DNA from: Plantibacter sp. PA-3-X8
GTDB lineage: Bacteria > Actinomycetota > Actinomycetes > Actinomycetales > Microbacteriaceae
DNA: 64,000 nt
Direction of reading: 5' to 3'
Assembly (NCBI RefSeq): GCF_003856975.1
Contig: NZ_CP033107.1
Location: forward strand, 2,170,001-2,234,000
The notes under the pieces were generated by a model, which ran no database searches, was not told the DNA's origin, and was given only the letters and a program-made list of their open reading frames with translations. Of the stretch, positions 56,571-64,000 are shown piece by piece; position 1 is the first letter of the stretch, and each line of letters starts with the position of its first letter. Made by a program: the position numbers and the translations under genes.

Positions 56571-57446
56571 TCAGTCCCAGCGGGGGTCGTCCGGGTCGGG
56601 GGAGTCCTCGCCGTCGGCGTCGGTCATGATCGTCGCCCCGTCGATCCAGTGCGTGAGTGCGTCGCCGTGCAGCTGCACGGGCGCGGGTGCGCCGAAGAGC
56701 TGCGGGTGCGTCACGGCCGCGAGCGGTGCGTCGCTCGCGAAGACGACGACGTTGCCGAGCGGCCCCTCGTCGTCGACCGGATCGAAGTCGAGGACGACGG
56801 CGACATGCGCGAACACGGTTCGCAGGGTCGCGGCCTGGCGTCGCGAGTAGTCGAAGGGGCTGCCGTCGAGGAGGTTCACCGCGATCACGCCGTCGGCCGC
56901 GGACCGCGCCGCCACCCGGCGGTAGAACTCGAGGCTCGCGACCCGACGATGGATCACCGCGGCGTCCCAGAGGTCGACGACGGTCACCTTCGCGTCCCGC
57001 CACGCCGTGACGTGCGCTTCGGTGGTGGTGGCTTCGTCGATCGGCTCGTCCGCGACGGCCCTGGCATCACCGAAGCGGACCTCGACCCGGTGGCCGTCCG
57101 GGAGCGGCAGCGCGTCCAGCATCCCGGCGTACAGCTCCGGCTCGAACTCGACGACGAGCTGCGGCGACCCTGGGCGCGTCGCCTGGACATAGCGGGGGAG
57201 CGTCAACGCTCCGGCACCGAGGTGGACGACGAAGAGCGCCTCGCCCGCCGGCGCCTCGGCGTCGATCACGCGCGCGATGTGCCGGATGTACGGGTACTCG
57301 AGCAAGCGGGGATCCGCGAGGGAGACCACCGACTGCGGGATGTCGTCGACGCTGAGCTCGTAGCGCAGCGTCCGCTTGTCGAGGAGGGTGATCCGGGCGT
57401 CGCGACGGCCGAACGGGAGCCGGCGGGAACGGGAGAACAGAGGCAC
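56571..57446 (-). CDS. Spermidine-synthase-like methyltransferase-fold protein
   Basis: 291 residues. HLGAGALTLPRYV is the nucleotide-binding glycine turn of the spermidine synthase fold, VVEFEPELYAGML the acidic ribose contact, and RVEVRFGDARAV and VTVVDLWDAAV later strands. The aminopropyl-acceptor signature of true spermidine synthases is not obvious, so the substrate is uncertain. TAGGCT (57453..57458 on this strand) lies six bases before the GTG start. It is divergent from the ABC-F gene. Confidence 0.82.
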   Translation of the reverse strand: MPLFSRSRRLPFGRRDARITLLDKRTLRYELSVDDIPQSVVSLADPRLLEYPYIRHIARVIDAEAPAGEALFVVHLGAGALTLPRYVQATRPGSPQLVVEFEPELYAGMLDALPLPDGHRVEVRFGDARAVADEPIDEATTTEAHVTAWRDAKVTVVDLWDAAVIHRRVASLEFYRRVAARSAADGVIAVNLLDGSPFDYSRRQAATLRTVFAHVAVVLDFDPVDDEGPLGNVVVFASDAPLAAVTHPQLFGAPAPVQLHGDALTHWIDGATIMTDADGEDSPDPDDPRWD

Positions 57447-57507
57447 CCGTGCAGCCTACGGTGCACGGGCGGTGGTCGACGCCCGGGCCCGGTATCGTTG
57501 ACCGGAT

Positions 57508-59307
57508 ATGGCACACCTTCTCGGCGCTGAAGCGCTCCACCTCGAGTACCCGACCAAGGTCGTCTTCGACGGCATCACGATCGGGGTGAACGAGGGCGAC
57601 CGCATCGGCATCGTCGGCCGCAACGGCGACGGCAAGTCCACGCTCCTCGGCCTCCTCGCCGGCCGCAAGGAGCCCGACTCCGGACGCGTGACGGTGCGCA
57701 ACGGCGTCACGGTCGGCGTGCTCGACCAGTCCGACACCCTCGACCACGACAAGACCGTCGGACAGACCATCGTCGGCGGCTTCGACGAGCACGAGTGGGC
57801 GGGCGACCCGAAGGTCCGCGACGTCATCTCCGGCCTCGCCTCCGACATCGCCTGGGACGCCCTCGTCGCCGACCTCAGCGGTGGTCAGCGCCGCCGGGTC
57901 GCGCTCGCGGCCCTGCTCGTGGGCGACCACGACATCCTCTTCCTCGACGAGCCGACGAACCACCTCGACGTCGAAGGCATCACCTGGCTCGCGCAGCACC
58001 TCAACCGCCGCTGGTCGAAGAACTCCGGCGGCCTGCTCGTCGTGACCCACGACCGGTGGTTCCTCGACGCCATCTGCACGGCCACGTGGGAGGTGCACGA
58101 CCGCATCGTCGAGCCCTTCGAGGGTGGGTACGCGGCGTACGTCCTGCAGCGCGTCGAGCGCGACCGCTCCGCCGCGGTGTCCGAGGCCAAGCGCCAGAAC
58201 CTCATGAAGAAAGAGCTCGCCTGGCTGCGCCGTGGCGCTCCCGCCCGCACGGCCAAGCCGAAGTTCCGCATCGAGGCCGCCAACGCGCTCATCGCCGACG
58301 AGCCGCCCGTGCGCAACACGGTCGAGCTGGCCGGCATGGCGACCGCCCGCCTGGGCAAGGACGTCGTCGACATCCTCGACGTCACCGTGTCCTACGGGGA
58401 CCGGACGGTCATCAAAGACGTCGAGTGGCGCATCGCCCCGGGCGAGCGCACCGGCATCCTCGGCGTGAACGGCGCCGGCAAGTCCACCCTCCTCGGGCTG
58501 GTCACGGGCGAGGTCGAAGCGACCGAGGGTCGCGTCAAGCGCGGCAAGACCGTGCAGGTCGCGACGCTCACGCAGCAGCTCGACGAGCTCGCCGAGTACG
58601 AGCAGGACCGCGTGAGCGACGTCATCGGGCGCAAGCGCACGAGCTACGTGGCCGGCGGCAAGGAGATGACCCCGGGGCAGCTGCTCGAACGCCTCGGCTT
58701 CACGAGTGCGCAGCTGTCGACGCCGGTGAAGGACCTCTCGGGTGGCCAGCGCCGCCGCCTGCAGCTTCTGCTCATCCTGCTCGACGAGCCGAACGTCCTC
58801 GTGCTCGACGAACCGACCAACGACCTCGACACCGACATGCTCGCCGCCATGGAGGACCTCCTCGACTCGTGGCCGGGCACCCTGCTTGTCGTCTCGCACG
58901 ACCGGTACTTCCTCGAGCGGGTGACCGACCAGCAGTACGCGATCATGGACGGCCACTTCCGGCACCTGCCCGGCGGCATCGACCAGTACCTGGAGCTCAA
59001 CGCCGGGACGGCCGGCAGCCGCTCCCAGGAGCACGACCGCCCGACGGCCTCCGGCGGTGGCCCGACCAAGAGGACGCCGAAGCTGAGCGGTGCGGAGCTC
59101 CGGAACGCGCAGCAGGAGATCAAGGCGATCGACCGCAAGCTCCACAAGCTCAACGGTCAGATCGAGCAGGCGCACGAGAAGGTCGCGGTCCACGACCAGA
59201 GCGACTTCGCCGGGATCACCGCGCTCGGCGCCAAGATCCAGGCCATGTACGGCGAGATCGCCGACCTCGAGGTCCGCTGGCTGGAGCTCTCCGAGCTCGT
59301 CGAGTAG
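57508..59307 (+). CDS. ABC-F family ATPase
   Basis: 599 residues with two ABC domains and no membrane segment. GRNGDGKST and GVNGAGKST are the Walker A motifs, LSGGQRRRVAL and LSGGQRRRLQL the signatures, and LFLDEPTNHLD and LVLDEPTNDLD Walker B. The linker between them has the arm/PtIM-like KKELAWLRRGAPARTAKPKFRIE segment, which resembles the Uup/EttA group, and the C-terminus is a coiled coil. Such proteins act on ribosomes. Confidence 0.92.
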   Translation: MAHLLGAEALHLEYPTKVVFDGITIGVNEGDRIGIVGRNGDGKSTLLGLLAGRKEPDSGRVTVRNGVTVGVLDQSDTLDHDKTVGQTIVGGFDEHEWAGDPKVRDVISGLASDIAWDALVADLSGGQRRRVALAALLVGDHDILFLDEPTNHLDVEGITWLAQHLNRRWSKNSGGLLVVTHDRWFLDAICTATWEVHDRIVEPFEGGYAAYVLQRVERDRSAAVSEAKRQNLMKKELAWLRRGAPARTAKPKFRIEAANALIADEPPVRNTVELAGMATARLGKDVVDILDVTVSYGDRTVIKDVEWRIAPGERTGILGVNGAGKSTLLGLVTGEVEATEGRVKRGKTVQVATLTQQLDELAEYEQDRVSDVIGRKRTSYVAGGKEMTPGQLLERLGFTSAQLSTPVKDLSGGQRRRLQLLLILLDEPNVLVLDEPTNDLDTDMLAAMEDLLDSWPGTLLVVSHDRYFLERVTDQQYAIMDGHFRHLPGGIDQYLELNAGTAGSRSQEHDRPTASGGGPTKRTPKLSGAELRNAQQEIKAIDRKLHKLNGQIEQAHEKVAVHDQSDFAGITALGAKIQAMYGEIADLEVRWLELSELVE

Positions 59308-59445
59308 TCCACTCGCGGCGGCCGGATCACCTCGATCGTCGCTCTGTTCCGAAGTGTTACGCACCGGTTCGTCATCCCTGCTAGGCCGACGTACCGTCGA
59401 ATCAGCGTCCACCGGCGCGCACCACCCGAAAGAGGAATCACAGCA

Positions 59446-60354
59446 ATGACCTTCTCGAAGAAGCTTCTGGCCGGACTGGCCATCATCCCCGCCATCGCGC
59501 TCCTCGCCGGATGCGCCGGCGGCTCAGGCGCAGGCGCCGCCGCTGAAGACAAGGGCACCGAGGCGAACCCCGTCAAGATCGGCGTCGTCGGCGCGAGCGA
59601 CCCCTACTGGGAGACGTACAAGGAGGCCGCCGAGAAGGAGGGCATCTTCGTCGACATCGTCGACTTCGGCGAGTACACGCAGCCGAACCCGGCGCTCACC
59701 GAGGGCGAGATCGACCTCAACCAGTTCCAGCACATCGTCTACCTCGCGCAGTACAACGAGGCCTCCGGTGAGGACCTCACGCCCATCGGCTCGACGGCGA
59801 TCTACCCCCTCGGCCTGTACTCGACCAAGGTCGACAGCGTCAAGGACATCAAGAAGGGCGACACGATCGCCATCCCGAACGACGAGAGCAACCAGGCTCG
59901 TGCGCTCCTCGTCCTGCAGTCCGCAGGCCTGCTGGAGCTGAAGGACGGCGGCAACATCTTCTCGACGCCGGACGACATCATCGCCGACAAGTCGAAGGTC
60001 ACCGTCACCTCGCTGGAGGCTTCGCTGACGCCGACCTCGCTGCCTGACGTCACCGGCGCGATCATCAACAACGACTTCATCAACGACTCCGGCCTGAAGG
60101 CGTCCGACGCGATCGCCGAGGACGACCCGTCCGACCCGAACGCGCTGCCGTACGTGAACATCTTCGCGGCGAAGGCCGCCGACGCCGACAACGAGACGTA
60201 CGCGAAGCTCGTGAAGATCTACCAGGACACGAAGTCCGTCGTCGACGGCGTCGTGGAGAACTCCGGTGGAACCGCGGTTCCGCTGAAGACCCCGGTCAAG
60301 GACCTCGTGAAGTCGCTCGAGACCGTCCAGAAGGACATCAAGGCCAAGGGCTGA
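59446..60354 (+). CDS. metQ: Methionine ABC importer binding lipoprotein
   Basis: 302 residues. Signal with lipobox Leu-Ala-Gly-Cys near residue 24. The mature protein is NlpA/MetQ-like: VKIGVVGASDPYWETYKEAAEKEGIFVDIVDFGEYTQPNPAL, LNQFQHIVYL and IAIPNDESNQARALLVLQSAGL. It binds methionine (or a dipeptide or related amino acid) outside the membrane. GAGGAA precedes the ATG. A hairpin between it and metN may lower expression of the downstream genes. Confidence 0.92.
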   Translation: MTFSKKLLAGLAIIPAIALLAGCAGGSGAGAAAEDKGTEANPVKIGVVGASDPYWETYKEAAEKEGIFVDIVDFGEYTQPNPALTEGEIDLNQFQHIVYLAQYNEASGEDLTPIGSTAIYPLGLYSTKVDSVKDIKKGDTIAIPNDESNQARALLVLQSAGLLELKDGGNIFSTPDDIIADKSKVTVTSLEASLTPTSLPDVTGAIINNDFINDSGLKASDAIAEDDPSDPNALPYVNIFAAKAADADNETYAKLVKIYQDTKSVVDGVVENSGGTAVPLKTPVKDLVKSLETVQKDIKAKG

Positions 60355-60366
60355 TCCGACGTTCAG

Positions 60367-60409
60367 AGCGTTCCTGTGGGAGGCTGTCATCCGCTTCCAC
60401 AGGAACGCT
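60367..60409 (+). terminator. Intra-operon hairpin between metQ and metN
   Basis: AGCGTTCCTGTGG (60367..60379) pairs perfectly with 60397..60409 around a 17-base loop, starting 12 bases after the metQ stop. It may partly stop transcription or protect the metQ end, giving more binding protein than ATPase. Confidence 0.6.
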
Positions 60410-60457
60410 TCGTCGTTTCACCGCCTCCTGATCACCCGACACACCGAGGACACCCCC

Positions 60458-61486
60458 ATGCCACTCGTCAGCCTCCGAGACGTCGCGAAGCGGTACCCGT
60501 CTCCGCAGAAGGGCGCGGCGCCGATCGCCGCGATCGACGGCGTCGACCTCGACATCGAGGCCGGTGACGTCTTCGGGATTATCGGCTACTCGGGAGCCGG
60601 CAAGTCGACGCTCGTCCGCCTCATCAACGCGCTCGAGCCCGCGACGTCGGGGAGCATCGTCGTCGACGGCACCGAGGTGACGACGCTCTCGGAGCGCGGT
60701 CTCCGCGACCTCCGCCTCGGCATCGGGATGATCTTCCAGCAGTTCAACCTCTTCAATTCCAAGTCGGTGCGGAAGAACATCGCCTACCCGCTCGAGGTGG
60801 CCGGACGTCCCCGCGCGGAGATCCGCACCCGGGTCGATGAGCTGCTGAAGTTCGTCGGGCTGTCCGACAAGGCCGACAACTACCCGGACCAGCTCTCCGG
60901 CGGCCAGAAGCAGCGCGTCGGCATCGCTCGCGCGCTCGCGACCTCGCCCCGGATCCTGCTCGCGGACGAGGCGACGAGCGCCCTCGACCCCGAGACCACG
61001 CAGGAGGTCCTCGCGCTGCTCAAGCAGGTGAACCGCGACCTCGGCGTGACCATCGTCGTGATCACCCACGAGATGGAGGTGATCCAGTCGCTCGCGACGA
61101 AGGTCGCCGTCATGGAGCGTGGCAAGGTCATCGAGCAGGGCGACGTCTTCGAGGTGTTCTCCGACCCGCAGCACGCCGCATCCAAGCGCTTCGTGTCGAC
61201 GGTCATCAAGGGCGTCCCGTCGCCGGCCGAGCTGGCGGTGCTCAAGGAACGACACGTCGGGCGCATCGTCACCCTGTTCTTCCGCGACGGCGACGCGTCG
61301 CAGGCGGGCGTCTTCCTCACGCTCGCGCAGGCGGGCGTCGACTTCGAGCTCGTCTACGGCGGGATCAACGACATCCAGGGTCGCGCGTTCGGCCACCTGA
61401 CCCTCGCCCTGCGCGGCGACGACCAGACGATCGACGGGGCGCTGACCGCCATCGGATCCCAGGCAACCGTGACGGAGGTGCGCTGA
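60458..61486 (+). CDS. metN: Methionine ABC importer ATPase
   Basis: 342 residues. GYSGAGKSTLVRLIN is Walker A, LSGGQKQRVGIARAL the signature and ILLADEATSALD Walker B; VITHEMEVIQSL has the switch His. The C-terminal 90 residues form the NIL/ACT-like domain that senses methionine and inhibits the transporter. It powers uptake through MetI, whose ATG follows two bases after this stop. Confidence 0.95.
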   Translation: MPLVSLRDVAKRYPSPQKGAAPIAAIDGVDLDIEAGDVFGIIGYSGAGKSTLVRLINALEPATSGSIVVDGTEVTTLSERGLRDLRLGIGMIFQQFNLFNSKSVRKNIAYPLEVAGRPRAEIRTRVDELLKFVGLSDKADNYPDQLSGGQKQRVGIARALATSPRILLADEATSALDPETTQEVLALLKQVNRDLGVTIVVITHEMEVIQSLATKVAVMERGKVIEQGDVFEVFSDPQHAASKRFVSTVIKGVPSPAELAVLKERHVGRIVTLFFRDGDASQAGVFLTLAQAGVDFELVYGGINDIQGRAFGHLTLALRGDDQTIDGALTAIGSQATVTEVR

Positions 61487-61487
61487 C

Positions 61488-62147
61488 ATGGATGCACTGA
61501 TCGATCTGCTCCCGAAGCTCGGCGACGCGACCGTCGAGACCCTCTACCTCGTCTCCTTCAGCCTGCTCTTCGGTGGGATCGCTGGACTCGTCGTCGGCAC
61601 CGGCCTCTACGTGACGCGGCCCGGCAACCTGTACTCGCACCCGGTGCTCTACGGTGTGCTCAACGTGATCGTGAACATCTTCCGGCCGATCCCGTTCATC
61701 ATCTTCCTGGCCGCCGCCCAGCCGCTCTCACGACTCGTGATCGGCACCGGCATCGGTGCGAACGCGTTCATCTTCATCATCTCCCTGGCGGCGACCTTCG
61801 GCATCAGCCGGATCGTCGAGCAGAACCTGCTGACGGTGTCGCCCGGCGTCATCGAGGCCTCGCGTGCCGCGGGTGCGAGCCGGCTCAGGACGTTGCTGAG
61901 CATCGTCCTCCCGGAGGCGCTCGGTCCGCTGATCCTCGGCTACACCTTCGTGTTCGTGGTCATCGTCGACATGTCGGCGGTCGCGGGCTTCATCGGCGGC
62001 GGTGGGCTCGGTGCCTTCGCGATCCAGTACGGCTTCCGGCAGTTCGAGCCGGTCGTCACGTGGGCCGCGGTGATCATCATCATCCTGCTCGTGCAGCTCA
62101 TCCAGTTCTTCGGCAACTGGCTGGCCCGGAAGATCCTCCGCCGGTAG
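61488..62147 (+). CDS. metI: Methionine ABC importer permease
   Basis: 219 residues with five membrane segments. VEASRAAGASRLRTLLSIVLPEALGPLILG-like sequence holds the MetN contact loop; FRPIPFIIFLAAAQPLSR is the typical MetI segment. It forms the channel of MetQNI. Its stop abuts the convergent marR stop with no gap for a terminator. Confidence 0.94.
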   Translation: MDALIDLLPKLGDATVETLYLVSFSLLFGGIAGLVVGTGLYVTRPGNLYSHPVLYGVLNVIVNIFRPIPFIIFLAAAQPLSRLVIGTGIGANAFIFIISLAATFGISRIVEQNLLTVSPGVIEASRAAGASRLRTLLSIVLPEALGPLILGYTFVFVVIVDMSAVAGFIGGGGLGAFAIQYGFRQFEPVVTWAAVIIIILLVQLIQFFGNWLARKILRR

Positions 62148-62642
62148 CTAGTCGAAGTCGAGGCTGAGCTTCCGCAGCAGGACGGTCAACCTGGCCTGTT
62201 CGGTCGAGCTCAGGCCGTCGAGCAGGTCCGCCTCGGCGTCGACGAGGCGCGTGATGGCCGCGTCGACCGTGTTGAGTCCCGCGTTCGTCATCTGCACGAG
62301 GATGCCGCGGCCGTCGTTGGGGTCGCCTTGGCGTTCGACGAGTCCGCGCTCGACGAGGCGGTCGATGCGGTTCGTCATCGTGCCGCTCGAGACGAGCGTC
62401 TGGAGCAGCAGAGCCTTCGGACTCAGCCGGAAGGGGGAGCCGGCGCGCCGGAGTGCGGCGAGGACGTCGAACTCCCACGGCTCGAGGTTCGACCGGGTGA
62501 AGGCCGCCCGACGCGCCCGGTCGAGGTGGCGTGACAGCCGGGCGACACGGGAGAGGATCTGGAGGGGCGAGAAGTCGAGGTCCGGGCGCTCGCGGTTCCA
62601 GGCGTCGACGATCCGGTCGACCTCATCGGTGCTAGCTGGCAT
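62148..62642 (-). CDS. MarR family regulator
   Basis: 164 residues. LEPWEFDVLAALRRAGSPFRLSPKALLLQTLVSSGTMTNRIDRLVERGLVERQGDPNDGRGILVQMT is a textbook MarR winged helix with the D-x-R wing motif. A regulator of an efflux or stress gene is likely; the target is not apparent. ATG at 62642 was chosen, since the preceding codons run into sequence outside the family. Confidence 0.92.
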   Translation of the reverse strand: MPASTDEVDRIVDAWNRERPDLDFSPLQILSRVARLSRHLDRARRAAFTRSNLEPWEFDVLAALRRAGSPFRLSPKALLLQTLVSSGTMTNRIDRLVERGLVERQGDPNDGRGILVQMTNAGLNTVDAAITRLVDAEADLLDGLSSTEQARLTVLLRKLSLDFD

Positions 62643-62754
62643 CCCACCATTATCGAGGCACGCGGGCGTCGGGGCTCGATCGGCCGCCGCGAGCTGATTC
62701 CGAGGCGGCACATCCATGGCAGAATTGACCACGCTCCGCCGTCAGGCTGAGTGG

Positions 62755-62826
62755 TCCGCCATAGTGTAACGGCAGCACGGCAGCCTTTGGAGCTGTTCGG
62801 TCCAGGTTCGAATCCTGGTGGCGGAG
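62755..62826 (+). tRNA. tRNA-Gln(TTG)
   Basis: 72 nt. Acceptor TCCGCCA (62755..62761) pairs with TGGCGGA (62819..62825), discriminator G. The anticodon stem GCAGC/GCTGT holds loop CTTTGGA with anticodon TTG, and the T arm CCAGG-TTCGAAT-CCTGG is intact. CCA is not encoded. It lies just before glmU, a common actinobacterial arrangement. A hairpin CCGGGC-GAGT-GCCCGG at 62841..62856 follows and may end its transcript. Confidence 0.95.
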
Positions 62827-62873
62827 CGACCGATCACCGACCGGGCGAGTGCCCGGACCGAGGGGGAGCACAC

Positions 62874-64000
62874 GTGACCGACGACCGTCTGGCCATCATC
62901 ATCCTGGCTGCTGGCCAGGGAACCCGCATGAAGTCGGCGCTGCCGAAACTCCTGCACCCGCTCGGCGGCGTGCCGATCGTCGGCCACGTGCTGGCGACCG
63001 CCCGGTCGCTCGACGCCGGGCACGTCATCGCCGTGGTCCGCCACGAGCGCGACCGCCTCGTCGAGGCCATCGAGTCGGAGCTCCCGGGCGCGACCATCGT
63101 CGACCAGGACGAGGTGCCCGGCACCGGTCGCGCGGTGGAGCAGGCGCTCCTGGCGCTGCCCGACGACTTCGACGGCGACGTCCTCGTGGTCAACGGCGAC
63201 GTCCCGTTGCTGAACGCCGCCACGCTCACCACGCTCATCGAACGCCACCGCAACCACGACGTCGCGGCGACGATCCTCTCGGCCATGCCCGACGACGCGA
63301 CCGGCTACGGACGCATCATCCGCACCGAGGCCGGGGCGCTCGACTACATCGTCGAGCAGAAGGACGCCACCGACGCCGAGCGGGCCGTCAACGAGATCAA
63401 CGCCGGGGTCTACCTCTTCGGCGTGAGCCAGCTCCGCGACGCGCTCGCCGAGGTCACCACCGACAACGCCCAGGGGGAGAAGTACCTCACGGACGTCATC
63501 GGCCTCCTGCGACGCGCGGGCTCCGAGGTCTCGGCGCTCCCCGTGAGTGACTCCTGGCTGGTCGAGGGCATCAACGACCGCGCCCAGCTGAGCGCCGCCG
63601 CTGCCAAGCTGAACGCCCTCCTCGTGCGCGCCTGGCAGCTCGCCGGCGTGACCGTCCAGGACCCGGCCACGACGTGGATCGACATCAAGGCGCGGCTGCA
63701 CGCCGACGTCACTCTGCTTCCCGGGACGCAGATCCTCGGCGCGACGGTCGTCGAGTCCGGTGCGACGATCGGTCCGGACACCACGCTCATCGACACCGAG
63801 GTCGGCGCTGGTGCGCGCGTCCGCCGCACGGACGCGACGCTGTCGGTCATCGGTGCCGGTGCCGAGGTCGGGCCGTTCGCCTACCTGCGACCCGGCACGG
63901 TGCTCGGCGAGCGCGGCAAGATCGGCACCTTCGTGGAGACGAAGAACGCGCAGATCGGTGAGGGGAGCAAGGTCCCGCACCTCAGCTACATCGGCGACAC
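62874..64000 (+). CDS. glmU: GlmU, bifunctional UDP-GlcNAc synthesis enzyme (3' end outside window)
   Basis: 375 codons are visible and the frame is open at the edge. LAAGQGTRMKSALPKLLHPL is the pyrophosphorylase loop (residues 11-30), NGDVPLL the metal Asp, TGYGRIIR and VNEINAGVYLF the UTP/GlcNAc-1-P contacts. The left-handed beta-helix of the acetyltransferase part begins near residue 265 with hexapeptide repeats, and RPGTVLGERGKIGTFVETKNA is a substrate loop. It makes UDP-GlcNAc for cell wall synthesis. GTG start with GGGGGAG five bases upstream. Confidence 0.96.
   Translation, partial: MTDDRLAIIILAAGQGTRMKSALPKLLHPLGGVPIVGHVLATARSLDAGHVIAVVRHERDRLVEAIESELPGATIVDQDEVPGTGRAVEQALLALPDDFDGDVLVVNGDVPLLNAATLTTLIERHRNHDVAATILSAMPDDATGYGRIIRTEAGALDYIVEQKDATDAERAVNEINAGVYLFGVSQLRDALAEVTTDNAQGEKYLTDVIGLLRRAGSEVSALPVSDSWLVEGINDRAQLSAAAAKLNALLVRAWQLAGVTVQDPATTWIDIKARLHADVTLLPGTQILGATVVESGATIGPDTTLIDTEVGAGARVRRTDATLSVIGAGAEVGPFAYLRPGTVLGERGKIGTFVETKNAQIGEGSKVPHLSYIGD

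Noticed and set aside
59308..59445. SAM riboswitch upstream of metQ
   Set aside because: None of the conserved SAM riboswitch core elements could be found in the 138-base leader.

Overview
The window is high-GC, gene-dense DNA from an actinobacterium, most likely the family Microbacteriaceae. The evidence is strong G/C third positions, a class Ib ribonucleotide reductase set nrdHIEF, the order rsmI-metG-tatD-rsmA-ispE ... tRNA-Gln-glmU, a DUF222/HNH (13E12-type) gene, a BTAD regulator, and many copies of a short dispersed repeat with core CCCTGAGCCTGTCGAAGGG. I cannot name the genus from sequence alone. Many genes have a TANNNT hexamer 6-7 nt before the start codon, which suggests leaderless mRNAs are common here.

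Layout. 1-4.7 kb: end of a probable acyl-CoA dehydrogenase, a DUF4349 lipoprotein, a hydrolase, redox enzymes and an MFS exporter. 4.8-9.3 kb: nrdHIEF behind a promoter with NrdR-like boxes and a cluster of DnaA-box-like repeats; a minisatellite built from the dispersed repeat separates nrdE from nrdF. 9.3-17.6 kb: small membrane proteins, a flavin reductase, a two-domain sulfurtransferase, the large helicase HrpA and a DUF222/HNH gene lying between dispersed-repeat copies. 17.6-20.3 kb: a self-contained regulator plus ABC exporter operon with its own operator-like repeat. 20.4-25.7 kb: an ammonia-lyase-fold protein that lacks the MIO triad, followed by a four-gene OpuC-type betaine importer. 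25.7-32.4 kb: DUF1684, DUF255 and rhodanese-like proteins, serine dehydratase and a DrrAB-type exporter. 32.4-38.3 kb: a large BTAD/ATPase regulator, a CoA-binding protein whose N-terminus is made of repeat DNA, an O-acetylhomoserine sulfhydrylase, and a guanidine-III riboswitch controlling an SMR guanidinium exporter. 38.3-47.4 kb: a YeiH family protein, protein mannosyltransferase, then the conserved rsmI-metG-tatD-rsmA-(aldo/keto reductase)-ispE block.

47.4-56.5 kb holds the most interesting locus: two divergent, tightly overlapping operons. One encodes a diiron ferritin-like protein, a fatty-acyl reductase fused to a HAD phosphatase, and a second ferritin-like protein that has lost most metal ligands. 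The other encodes a short-chain reductase, a PlsC acyltransferase and an alkyl-DHAP synthase homologue with the MKWWGWG and HHH signatures. A diacylglycerol-kinase-like gene and a TetR gene follow. Together they look like a bacterial version of the peroxisomal ether-lipid pathway, with a diiron enzyme that could modify the alkyl chain. A shared half-site (CGTAGCGYA) in the divergent promoter and in front of tetR suggests TetR control.

56.5-64 kb: a spermidine-synthase-like protein, an ABC-F ATPase, the methionine importer MetQNI, a MarR regulator, tRNA-Gln(TTG) and the first 1.1 kb of glmU. All names are from reading motifs; no database search was run.
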